Shown here piece by piece: positions 7,252-13,659 of a stretch of 13,659 bases of DNA. Within the stretch, counting starts at the first letter, position 1. Every line of letters starts with the position of its first letter. Both the position numbers and the translations under genes were made by a program. This stretch comes from Candidatus Bathyarchaeota archaeon (GTDB lineage: Archaea; Thermoproteota; Bathyarchaeia; Bathyarchaeales; Bathyarchaeaceae). The notes under the pieces are model-generated. The model saw only the letters and a list, made by a program, of their open reading frames with translations. It was not told where the DNA came from and searched no databases. Location: the NCBI GenBank assembly GCA_026014605.1, contig JAOZIC010000031.1, positions 5,051-18,709 on the forward strand. Direction: 5' to 3'.

Positions 7252-7533
7252 ATGTCAAAAGCCGGACCCACTCCGCCTTCAGTGTTCCAGATACTGGAGC
7301 GCCATATTGGGCGGAAATTAATCGCAATATTAGACCCTTCTTACGGGTTTGAAGGAACCCTAGCAGCGATAACAATGGAACCTCCGGGTATTTGGCTTTC
7401 TGACGCTGAGGTTGTTACGTTAAGGTCAACAATAGCGCAGCCTGTTCCACAAATAGTAAGCCGAGAAGACAGAAGCGAAGTCTTTGTTAACCTTAGTGCA
7501 GTTCAACGCATTGAGGTTTTGCACGAAAAATAG
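7252..7533 (+). CDS. Sm-like (LSm) RNA-binding protein, divergent
   Basis: A 93-residue protein that fits an Sm/LSm beta-barrel. The segment from FQILERHIGRKLIAILD to FEGTLAAIT and IWLSDAEVV has the spacing of the Sm1 motif (G-x-x-L, then D-x-x-x-x-x-G-x-L and a closing aspartate/glutamate). The last strand, VFVNLSAVQRIEVL, stands where Sm2 would be but lacks the usual I-R-G. A long linker (about 53-76) separates the two. LSm proteins form rings that bind U-rich RNA; here ring formation is presumed. The ATG lies about 25 bases from the predicted TATA centre, so the mRNA is nearly leaderless. It ends three bases from the opposing Sec61-beta stop. A different small beta-barrel family is the main alternative. 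Confidence 0.6.
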   Translation: MSKAGPTPPSVFQILERHIGRKLIAILDPSYGFEGTLAAITMEPPGIWLSDAEVVTLRSTIAQPVPQIVSREDRSEVFVNLSAVQRIEVLHEK

Positions 7534-7536
7534 TGT

Positions 7537-7710
7537 TTAGAAAAAGGCTTGTGCTACAACGCTTAGGACTATAAGGCCTACAGCCATTATAACGGCAATT
7601 TCTGGTTTTACTTTGACGCCTCTGGTGTCTTCTTCAAAGAATCTCAGAAGGCCAGCGCCTTGAGCAGGCATGCGTGCTCCGTCTTGCCGTTTTTTTCTTT
7701 TGATGCTCAT
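7537..7710 (-). CDS. Protein translocase Sec61-beta (SecG-like) subunit
   Basis: A 57-residue tail-anchored subunit of the archaeal SecYE-beta translocon. The sequence has the usual layout: a basic, flexible N-terminus (MSIKRKKRQDGARMP), the family motif GAGLLRFFEEDTRGVKVKPE, then one membrane helix (AVIMAVGLIVLSVVAQAFF). It is normal size for the family. The ATG at 7710 is preferred. A TTG three codons upstream (7719) would add M-I-T. Neither has a clear ribosome binding site. TTTAATTA near 7743-7750 could be the TATA box, giving a leader of about 10 bases. The gene is convergent with the Sm-like gene and divergent from the trp operon. Confidence 0.9.
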   Translation of the reverse strand: MSIKRKKRQDGARMPAQGAGLLRFFEEDTRGVKVKPEIAVIMAVGLIVLSVVAQAFF

Positions 7711-7831
7711 GGTAATCAAGTGATAAAAGGTTCGCGAGTTGTTAATTAAAGTTACGCATGGGAAATCGGAGTTGTTTTTGTTTGTTTATTGTTTCTAAAA
7801 AAGTCAAGGCACATATTTGTACTCAGAAGCC

Positions 7832-7870
7832 TTAAATACGACGTTGTAGTCTATCAATGCTCCTTGGGAG
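7832..7870 (+). promoter_or_regulatory. Promoter and leader of the trp operon
   Basis: TTAAATAC (7832-7839) is a good archaeal TATA box, predicting a start near 7862. The ribosome binding site GGGAG (7866-7870) follows almost at once. A lone TGTAC at 7818-7822 just upstream resembles part of the TrpY operator of methanogens, but one incomplete copy is weak evidence. No attenuator hairpin or repeated Trp codons are evident. Confidence 0.55.
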
Positions 7871-7879
7871 AGCTGTAAA

Positions 7880-7936
7880 ATGAGGGATAAAGTTTGGCAT
7901 TCGCCAACAAACAGCAAAAACGTCACTTACCAGTAA
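7880..7936 (+). other. 18-codon ORF overlapping the trpE 5' end (leader ORF or true trpE start in another frame)
   Basis: ATG 7880 is preceded by GGGAG nine bases upstream and reads MRDKVWHSPTNSKNVTYQ before TAA at 7934-7936. It has the best initiation signals in the region but is not in the trpE frame. It could be a short leader peptide (one Trp codon), or the real trpE start if one base is lost, or skipped by the ribosome, in the A5 run at 7916-7920. See the trpE entry. Confidence 0.4.
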
Positions 7937-9296
7937 ACTAAAGTTTAAAGAAATATCCTTCAAAACATCACCCCTCGAAGTTTTTTCAAAACTTTACACC
8001 AAACACGAAAACGCATACATACTCGAGTCTATCGAGGGGCCAAAGAAGCTTTCACAGTACTCGTTTATTGGTTTTAACCCCGCATTAACAATCACAATCA
8101 AAAACGGAAAAGCAACAATTCACAACGAAAAAACCGACGAAACAACCAAAGAAGAAGCCGACGAACCGTTAGCCATTATCGAGAAAACGGTCAAAAGCAG
8201 ACTCGGGTTTATGGAACAAAGACTGGTCGGTGGAGCGGTGGGTTATATCGGCTATGATGCTGTTCGTTACTGGGAAAGACTTCCACAAACAACGGTTGAT
8301 GACCAAAACTTTCCTGATGTCAAAGTTGGAATTTTTGACGATGGCGTAGTCTACGACCACACCAAAGGGCAAGCGTTCTACTATTACTTGACAGAAAACC
8401 GACTGGAAGAAATCAACAGAGTTCTCAAAGACCAAGATGAACCAGAAACTTTGGAGCATAAACAACTAAGCGTGAACATCTCCAAAGAACATTTTGAAGA
8501 CGCCGTTGAAAAAGCAAAAGAGTACATAACTGCAGGCGACATCTTCCAAGTTGTCTTATCAAAAAGGTTTGATTTTGAAATAAACGGCAACCTAATCGAG
8601 TTTTACCGCAACCTCAGAAAAATCAACCCGTCACCTTACATGTATTTCCTAAAAGCTGGCGAGCACCAAATCGTTGGCTCAAGCCCAGAGATGTTAGTAA
8701 GAGTTGAAAACAGGTCAGTTGAAACGTTCCCAATAGCAGGAACAAGACCCCACGTAAGCGACCCAGTAAAAAACAGGCGGCTAACCGAAGAATTATTGGC
8801 AGACCCCAAAGAACGCGCCGAACACGTAATGCTGGTAGACCTAGGCAGAAACGACATCGGCAAAGTTTCAAAGTTTGGAAGCGTGCATCTTCCAGAATTC
8901 ATGCAACCGCACCAATACAGCCACGTTCAGCACATAGTTTCCCGCGTAGTAGGCGAACTAAAAGACGAAAACAACGCCTACGACGCCCTAAGAGCCGTTT
9001 TTCCAGCGGGCACAGTTTCTGGTGCTCCAAAAGTTCGAGCCATGGAAATAATAGAAGAGCTTGAACCCACACGAAGAGGCCCCTACGCGGGTGCGGTTGG
9101 TTATTTTTCGTATAACGGCAACGCAGATTTTGCCATAACCATCCGAACACTAGTTGCGAACGGAAACAGAGCCCACATACAGGTGGGAGCTGGTATAGTG
9201 GCGGATTCTGACCCAGAAAAAGAGTGGTTCGAAACAGAACACAAAGCCCGTGCATTAATCAAAGCATTACAAGTTTCAGGAAGTGAAAAACAGTGA
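7884..9296 (+). CDS. trpE: Anthranilate synthase component I; 5' end in an unexpected frame
   Basis: Uses chorismate and ammonia from TrpG to make anthranilate, the first step of the pathway. The frame is open from 7884 to the TGA at 9294. The conserved N-terminus is present: YILESIEGPKKL (from about 8013), including the LES motif (8022-8030) that binds tryptophan for feedback inhibition, then YSFIGFNP. The chorismate-binding domain follows, with IFQVVLSKRF, PIAGTRP (around 8733), VDLGRNDIG, GTVSGAPKVRAMEII (around 9021) and a C-terminal QVGAGIV. LES and GAPKVRAMEII favour TrpE over PabB. There is no ATG, GTG or TTG in frame before the internal ATG at 8211, which would delete the feedback site. 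The listed start is only the limit of the open frame. ATG 7880 (+1 slip) or TTG 7894 (GAGGG six to seven bases upstream, -1 slip) could both enter this frame at the A5 run 7916-7920. Confidence 0.9.
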   Translation, partial: GIKFGIRQQTAKTSLTSKLKFKEISFKTSPLEVFSKLYTKHENAYILESIEGPKKLSQYSFIGFNPALTITIKNGKATIHNEKTDETTKEEADEPLAIIEKTVKSRLGFMEQRLVGGAVGYIGYDAVRYWERLPQTTVDDQNFPDVKVGIFDDGVVYDHTKGQAFYYYLTENRLEEINRVLKDQDEPETLEHKQLSVNISKEHFEDAVEKAKEYITAGDIFQVVLSKRFDFEINGNLIEFYRNLRKINPSPYMYFLKAGEHQIVGSSPEMLVRVENRSVETFPIAGTRPHVSDPVKNRRLTEELLADPKERAEHVMLVDLGRNDIGKVSKFGSVHLPEFMQPHQYSHVQHIVSRVVGELKDENNAYDALRAVFPAGTVSGAPKVRAMEIIEELEPTRRGPYAGAVGYFSYNGNADFAITIRTLVANGNRAHIQVGAGIVADSDPEKEWFETEHKARALIKALQVSGSEKQ

Positions 9297-9883
9297 AAGT
9301 GTTAGTAATCGACAACTACGACTCGTTCGTTTACAACCTTGTCCAATACCTCGGAGAGCTTGGAGGAGACCCCACAGTCTACAGAAATGACAAACTAACA
9401 TTAAACCAAGCCATGAAACTCAACCCAGACAGAATCGTAATCTCCCCCGGACCAGGAACACCCGAAGACCCACACTACTTTGGGGTCTGCTCTGCGGTAC
9501 TAAAGGAGATGAGCTGCAAAATCCCAACATTGGGAGTTTGCCTAGGCAACCAAGGAATAATTTCTGTTTACGGCGGAAAAGTCATACGCGCAAACCGTCT
9601 CATGCACGGAAAAACAAGCAAAATCAGCCACGACGGCAAAGGCTTGTTCAAAGGCGTGAAAAACCCGTTCACAGCAACGCGGTACCATTCGTTGGTTGGA
9701 GACAAAACGTGTATACCGTCATGCATCGAAGTAAGTGCCCAATCTGCTGACGACAACGAAATCATGGCAGTTCGCCACAAATCATACCCAATTACGGGAG
9801 TCCAGTTCCACCCCGAATCGATACTGTGTGAAGACGGAAAAAAAATTATCAAAAACTTTCTTGACGGACGGAACCAAGCATGA
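9293..9883 (+). CDS. trpG: Anthranilate synthase component II (glutamine amidotransferase)
   Basis: A 196-residue class I glutamine amidotransferase that feeds ammonia to TrpE. It begins with MKVLVIDNYDSFVYNLVQYL, has the oxyanion loop SPGPGTPEDP (51-60), the nucleophile Cys83 in GVCLGNQG and the His173/Glu175 pair in QFHPES. The catalytic triad is intact. The usual His after CLG is Asn86 here (CLGNQ instead of CLGHQ). The GTG start overlaps the trpE stop by four bases (GTGA), with AGGAAG at 9278-9283 as ribosome binding site. Its place directly after trpE favours a role in tryptophan rather than folate synthesis. Confidence 0.95.
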   Translation: MKVLVIDNYDSFVYNLVQYLGELGGDPTVYRNDKLTLNQAMKLNPDRIVISPGPGTPEDPHYFGVCSAVLKEMSCKIPTLGVCLGNQGIISVYGGKVIRANRLMHGKTSKISHDGKGLFKGVKNPFTATRYHSLVGDKTCIPSCIEVSAQSADDNEIMAVRHKSYPITGVQFHPESILCEDGKKIIKNFLDGRNQA

Positions 9884-10941
9884 TCAAAGAGTGCATAAAC
9901 AAACTGGTAAACAATGTAGACCTAACTTACGAAGAGTCTACAGCTGCAATGCAGGAAATCATGACTGGCGAGGCAACAAACACGCAAATAGGCGCATTTT
10001 TGACCGCGCTTAGGATGCAAGGTGAAACCTCAGAGGAAATAACTGCGTTTACGTCGGTTATGAAACAGTGTTGCCGCCAAATCAGCCCAAAAGTAAACGG
10101 ACGCCTTGTCGACACCTGTGGAACGGGCGGTGACAAAATTAAGACTTTCAACATCAGCACCACCTCGGCGTTTGTTGTTGCAGGTGCAGGTGTTGCAGTT
10201 GCTAAGCACGGTAACAGGTCAGTTACAAGCAAATGCGGCAGCGCAGACGTTCTGGAGATGCTTGGGCTTAACCTTAACGTTGCACCTGAAGACGTTGAAA
10301 AGGCAATCGAACAGGTTGGCGTAGGTTTCATGTTTGCTCCTGCGTTTCACCCTGCCATGAAATATGCTATTGGTCCAAGAAGAGAGGTAGGTATTAGAAC
10401 CGTTTTCAATGTTCTTGGTCCGTTGACAAACCCTGCAAACGCAAACGGTCAACTATTAGGCGTATACGACCCAAAACTGACAGAGCCGCTGGCAGAATCC
10501 TTGAACAGGCTTGGCTGCGAAGAAGCAATGGTCGTACACGGTTTGGATGGTTTAGACGAAATTTCAACAATTGGAAAAACCCAGATTTCGCACCTGAAAA
10601 ACGGCACAGTTACAACAAAGGTAATGTCACCGAAAGATTTTGGCGTCAAACAAACAAACCCAGAAAACATCAAAGGCACTGCTCCGCAAGAAAGCGCAGA
10701 AACCGTGTTCAAGATTTTGTTTGGACTCTACAAAGCAGATGACGCTAGAAATGAAATTGTCCAAGTTAACGGCGCTGCATCTGTTATTGTTGCGGGATTA
10801 GCAGACGATTTTGGTTACGGCTTGGAAGTAGCCCAAGAATCAATCGAGAGTGGGAGCGCGTACAAGAAACTCAAAGATTTGGTCAAATTTTCTGGCGGAA
10901 ACTTAGCTAAGCTTGAACAGTTGGAGACAAAATATGCCTGA
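9880..10941 (+). CDS. trpD: Anthranilate phosphoribosyltransferase
   Basis: Transfers phosphoribose from PRPP to anthranilate. The 353-residue protein has all family signatures: the PRPP-binding loop DTCGTGGDKIKTFNIST (from 78), KHGNRS (109-114), the anthranilate-side FAPAFHPAM (152-160) with RREVGIRT (167-174), NVLGPLTNPA (177-186) and the acidic Mg pair Asp226-Glu227 in GLDEIS. It is a single-domain enzyme, not fused to TrpG as in enteric bacteria. The ATG overlaps the trpG stop by four bases, and the end overlaps trpC by eight. Nothing appears missing. Confidence 0.96.
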   Translation: MIKECINKLVNNVDLTYEESTAAMQEIMTGEATNTQIGAFLTALRMQGETSEEITAFTSVMKQCCRQISPKVNGRLVDTCGTGGDKIKTFNISTTSAFVVAGAGVAVAKHGNRSVTSKCGSADVLEMLGLNLNVAPEDVEKAIEQVGVGFMFAPAFHPAMKYAIGPRREVGIRTVFNVLGPLTNPANANGQLLGVYDPKLTEPLAESLNRLGCEEAMVVHGLDGLDEISTIGKTQISHLKNGTVTTKVMSPKDFGVKQTNPENIKGTAPQESAETVFKILFGLYKADDARNEIVQVNGAASVIVAGLADDFGYGLEVAQESIESGSAYKKLKDLVKFSGGNLAKLEQLETKYA

Positions 10942-11710
10942 TTACCTAGATGTGCTTGCACGCGACGCCAAAGTAACCCTTGCTGAAGGCTACTACGAAA
11001 CAGCAAACAAAACATCAGCACCGTCTGTTAGCCTGAAAAAGGCAATAGTTGAAAACAAACAAAACGCAGTAATCACAGAAGTCAAAGCTGCATCGCCATC
11101 CAGAGGCACAATTAAAACAGGTTTTAGCCCATCCGATGTCGCAAAAGCCATGCAAAATGGCGGCGCAACAGGCATTTCAGTTCTGACGGAACCAAAACAT
11201 TTCAACGGCTCTCTTGGTTACCTAACAAAAGTCAGGCAAACGGTAGAGCTTCCGATTCTCATGAAAGACATCATAATTAGTCCAGTCCAGATTGAAGCGG
11301 CTTCCAAAGTCGGAGCAAACGTTGTTTTGCTGATAAAAGCAGTTTTTGACCGCAAATACTGCAAACTAAGCCTTGAAGAAATGATTTCACAAGCCCACAA
11401 AAAAGACCTCGAGGTGCTACTTGAAACCCACAACGCGACCGAGTTTAGGTCAGCAATACAAACCGACGCCGATTTAGTTGGAATAAACAACAGGGACCTA
11501 GGAACACTTAAGGTCGATATTAAAACAACACAAAAAATCTTGGACTCAGCTTCCACAGACAAAGTTGTTGTCAGCGAAAGCGGCGTAATGAATTCTTCGG
11601 ACCTGCTTTTTTTGCGAAACTGTGGCGCTCAAGCTTTTTTAATTGGCTCTTCAATCATGATGGCTGACGATATCGAAAAAACGGTTAAGGAGTTTGTTTC
11701 TGCCCAATGA
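10934..11710 (+). CDS. trpC: Indole-3-glycerol phosphate synthase
   Basis: Closes the indole ring from the ribulose-phosphate intermediate. This is a 258-residue beta/alpha barrel. Catalytic and binding residues fall where expected from the Sulfolobus enzyme: Glu49 and Lys51 (TEVKAASPSRG), Lys111 (LMKD), Glu164 (LLETH), Asn185 (INNRDL) and Ser216 (SESGV), with the phosphate site near LIGSSIM. The ATG at 10934 is chosen over an upstream TTG (10913) because GGAG (10923-10926) lies seven bases before it and the protein then matches the family length. It overlaps trpD by eight bases and trpF by four. Confidence 0.95.
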   Translation: MPDYLDVLARDAKVTLAEGYYETANKTSAPSVSLKKAIVENKQNAVITEVKAASPSRGTIKTGFSPSDVAKAMQNGGATGISVLTEPKHFNGSLGYLTKVRQTVELPILMKDIIISPVQIEAASKVGANVVLLIKAVFDRKYCKLSLEEMISQAHKKDLEVLLETHNATEFRSAIQTDADLVGINNRDLGTLKVDIKTTQKILDSASTDKVVVSESGVMNSSDLLFLRNCGAQAFLIGSSIMMADDIEKTVKEFVSAQ

Positions 11711-12363
11711 GAACTGTTAGAGTAAAAATATGTGGAATAACCCAAGAACAAGACTTGAAGGCAGCCGTTGACGCAGGAGCCGACGCTGTTGGGTTTCTTG
11801 TTGGTGTTCCAGCGTCGCCAAGAAATCTGACTCTAGAAATGGCAAAAACGTTGATTGATATGGTACCAGTTTTTGTTGACAGCGTTGTTGTTACTGCACC
11901 TCAAAGCGTACAAGATTTGGCTAAAATCTGTGAAACTCTAAAACCGTCTGCAATTCAAATCCACGGCAAAAAACCGTTTACCGCATCTGAAGTACGCGAA
12001 AAGATACCAGATACCCGTTTGATTAAAACGGTTTACGTCAAAGCAGATATTCTGGACGAGGAAAACGTTGAGAACCTAAAAGATTTTGATGCAATTCTTT
12101 TGGACTCGTTTACCAAAGACCAATACGGCGGAACTGGAAAGGTTCACGACTGGACAGTAAGCAAACAAATCAAAGAAGCGGTTGCGCCGGTTCCAGTAGT
12201 TTTGGCGGGTGGACTAAACCCCGAAAACGTCCAAGAAGCGATTCACAAAGTTGAGCCTTATGCTGTGGATGTTGCAAGCGGGGTTGAAGCAAAACCCGCA
12301 GTTAAAGATCATTCAAAAGTTCGTGCTTTTGTTGAAAACGCAAAGGAGATCAAACTAAAATAG
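11707..12363 (+). CDS. trpF: Phosphoribosylanthranilate isomerase
   Basis: Performs the Amadori rearrangement between the TrpD and TrpC steps. The 218-residue barrel has the catalytic Cys9 in VKICGIT and Asp133 in AILLDSF, followed by GGTGKVHDW (141-149) and the phosphate-binding VLAGGLNPENV and VDVASGVE segments. It is a separate gene, not fused to trpC. ATG overlaps the trpC stop (ATGA). The short gap to trpB (three bases to the GTG) keeps the operon tight. Confidence 0.95.
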   Translation: MRTVRVKICGITQEQDLKAAVDAGADAVGFLVGVPASPRNLTLEMAKTLIDMVPVFVDSVVVTAPQSVQDLAKICETLKPSAIQIHGKKPFTASEVREKIPDTRLIKTVYVKADILDEENVENLKDFDAILLDSFTKDQYGGTGKVHDWTVSKQIKEAVAPVPVVLAGGLNPENVQEAIHKVEPYAVDVASGVEAKPAVKDHSKVRAFVENAKEIKLK

Positions 12364-12366
12364 CAG

Positions 12367-13548
12367 GTGTTTAAGTTGAAAAAAGGAAAATATGGAAAAT
12401 TTGGCGGACAGTACGTTAACGAAATCTTAATGCCAATACTAATCGAACTGGAAGAAGCCTTCGAAAAACATTACCCAACGGCTGAATTCCAACAAAAATT
12501 CAATGGACTACTAAGAGACTACGCCGGAAGACCCACCCCGCTGTATTACGCAAAAAACTTCAGTGAACTTGTCGGATGCAAAGTCTACCTCAAACGAGAA
12601 GACCTAGTATGCGGAGGCTCCCACAAACTCAACAACGCCCTAGGACAAGCATTGCTAACAAAGGAAATCGGCAAAAAACGGTTGATAACAGAAACAGCGG
12701 CAGGTCAACACGGGCTTGCAACAGCAATGGCAGGCATCGTGTGCGGGCTTGAAACAGAAGTTTTCATGGGTGTAAAAGACATCAAACGGCAAGCAAGCAA
12801 CGTGAAACGAATCAAACTACTAGGCGCAAAAGTAACCCCAGTAGACATCGGAACAGGAGTTCTAAAAGACGCAGTCTCAGACACGCTACGCTATTGGACA
12901 TCGTGCTCGACTACAACTCATTATCTTATGGGTTCAACTGTGGGTCCGCATCCTTACCCAGAAATTGTTGCAACATTCCAAAGCGTGATTGGAAAAGAAA
13001 TCAAAGAAGAAATACTCAAAAAAGAAGGCAGACTCCCAGATACAATCGTAGCATGTGGAAGCGGAGGAAGCAACGCGTTAGGTGCGTTCAGGCCATTCAT
13101 TGACGAAAAGGATGTTAAACTCGTCTTTGTTGAAGGGGGAGGCGAAAGCCTAGACGCCGACAACAGCGCGGCAGCATTCAAAATAGGCAAACCAGGTGTT
13201 CTGCACGGTGCGGTAATGCAACTCTTGCAAGATGATGACGGGCAAGTAAAACCGTCAAAAACAAGGTCAGCTGGGCTTAACTATCCGGGCAGAGGTCCAG
13301 AGATTTCAGGTTTAGTTGCAAACGGAAGGGCACAAGCTGGTTGTGCTTTTGATACTCAAGTGTTTGATGCAGTAAAAACAATGTCTAGAGCTGAAGGTTT
13401 GATACCTGCTCTTGAAACAGCTCATGCTATTGCGTATATGTTGAATCATAAAGAAGAGTTCGACAAAAACGAACTGGTTGTTCTGAACTATTCTGGACGA
13501 GGCGACAAAGACCTAGAAACAATAATGAGGTATTTCGATGAAGCTTGA
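12367..13548 (+). CDS. trpB: Tryptophan synthase beta chain (TrpB1-type, unusual active-site residues)
   Basis: Joins indole and serine to make tryptophan with PLP. The 393-residue protein has KYGKFGGQYV at the start, the Schiff-base Lys87 (GGSHKLNN), the catalytic Glu109, Arg141, Lys167 (which contacts TrpA), the phosphate loop GSGGSNA (231-237), Glu350 (PALETAHA) and SGRGDKD at the end. Residue numbers from the GTG start match Salmonella TrpB numbering in the core. Departures from the norm are SHK for AHK, ETAAGQHG for ETGAGQHG, and GLNYPGRGPEIS for GLDYPxVGPEHA, so the usual Asp305 is Asn. The start could be GTG 12367 or TTG 12376; the latter has AGGTG six bases upstream. It overlaps trpA by 11 bases. 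The architecture is TrpB1, not the larger TrpB2. Confidence 0.95.
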   Translation: MFKLKKGKYGKFGGQYVNEILMPILIELEEAFEKHYPTAEFQQKFNGLLRDYAGRPTPLYYAKNFSELVGCKVYLKREDLVCGGSHKLNNALGQALLTKEIGKKRLITETAAGQHGLATAMAGIVCGLETEVFMGVKDIKRQASNVKRIKLLGAKVTPVDIGTGVLKDAVSDTLRYWTSCSTTTHYLMGSTVGPHPYPEIVATFQSVIGKEIKEEILKKEGRLPDTIVACGSGGSNALGAFRPFIDEKDVKLVFVEGGGESLDADNSAAAFKIGKPGVLHGAVMQLLQDDDGQVKPSKTRSAGLNYPGRGPEISGLVANGRAQAGCAFDTQVFDAVKTMSRAEGLIPALETAHAIAYMLNHKEEFDKNELVVLNYSGRGDKDLETIMRYFDEA

Positions 13549-13659
13549 AGACAAGTTCTTAGAACTCAAAAACAAAGGCGAAGGCGCTCACATGCCCCAC
13601 GTTTACTTTGGCGACCCCAACGAAGAGTTTTCCCTACAACTGCTCGAAACATTAGCCAA
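13538..13659 (+). CDS. trpA: Tryptophan synthase alpha chain, 5' end only
   Basis: The first 40 residues of the chain that splits indole-glycerol phosphate and channels indole to TrpB. The visible part has the N-terminal helix MKLEDKFLELKNKGEG and the first strand MPHVYFGDPNEEF, where GDP is the family's usual motif (typically TAGDP). The catalytic Glu and Asp lie beyond the window edge. The ATG overlaps the trpB stop by 11 bases. Identity rests on this short match plus its position as the expected last gene of the operon. Confidence 0.8.
   Translation, partial: MKLEDKFLELKNKGEGAHMPHVYFGDPNEEFSLQLLETLA

Noticed and set aside
7818..7822. TGTAC upstream of the trp TATA box as a TrpY-type operator
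   Set aside because: Only five of six bases of the TGTACA box and a single copy; expected by chance in A/T-rich spacers.
7880..7936. Trp attenuator leader peptide
   Set aside because: The 18-codon ORF has one Trp codon, no tandem Trp codons and no evident terminator/antiterminator hairpin pair after it; a frame problem in trpE explains it better.
8211..9296. trpE starting at the internal ATG 8211
   Set aside because: It would delete the conserved LES/EGPKKL/YSFIGFNP region encoded upstream in the same open frame.
12880..12970. Change of codon style within trpB as a recombination breakpoint
   Set aside because: The shift from A/C-ending to T-ending codons is gradual and recurs in other genes here; too weak without statistics.

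Overview
The window is archaeal chromosome. It encodes an Alba chromatin protein, a Sec61-beta subunit, a DUF2070 membrane protein, an Sm-like protein and a four-subunit pyruvate:ferredoxin oxidoreductase, with TATA-like boxes upstream of genes and short Shine-Dalgarno (SD) sites. TTG and GTG starts preceded by SD sites are common. The gene mix suits an anaerobic archaeon that makes its own tryptophan. A TACK-side lineage such as Bathyarchaeia is my guess from overall protein similarity, not something the sequence proves.

Layout. Positions 1-782 (minus): 5' two thirds of a class III PLP aminotransferase, cut by the window edge. 889-1218 (minus): alba. 1503-4552 (plus): a compact por operon in the order gamma, delta, alpha, beta, behind a promoter region containing a perfect 8+8 bp palindrome. 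4559-4614: two hairpins back to back, one terminating por and one terminating the opposing gene. 4608-5087 and 5150-6976 (minus): a ferritin-like helical protein and a DUF2070 membrane protein, probably co-oriented partners. 7252-7533 (plus): an Sm-like protein. 7537-7710 (minus): Sec61-beta, tail to tail with the previous gene. 7880 to the right edge (plus): the tryptophan operon trpE-G-D-C-F-B-A, with trpA cut by the edge.

How the genes work together. PorGDAB oxidises pyruvate to acetyl-CoA and passes electrons to ferredoxin through the two 4Fe-4S clusters of the delta subunit. The trp operon encodes every step from chorismate to tryptophan: TrpE/TrpG make anthranilate, TrpD adds phosphoribose, TrpF isomerises, TrpC closes the indole ring, and TrpA/TrpB make tryptophan. 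Most trp genes overlap by 4-11 bases, implying translational coupling.

The main oddities are: trpE has no ATG/GTG/TTG start in its own frame although its conserved N-terminus is intact, and two SD-preceded starts in the other two frames both reach it through a single slip on an A5 run; TrpB carries substitutions at otherwise near-invariant active-site positions; and a palindromic operator-like site sits upstream of por. I see no mobile element, CRISPR array, tRNA or rRNA, and no gene-free stretch over 300 bases. I did not find a clearly new multi-gene system; the DUF2070/ferritin-like pair is the least understood part.
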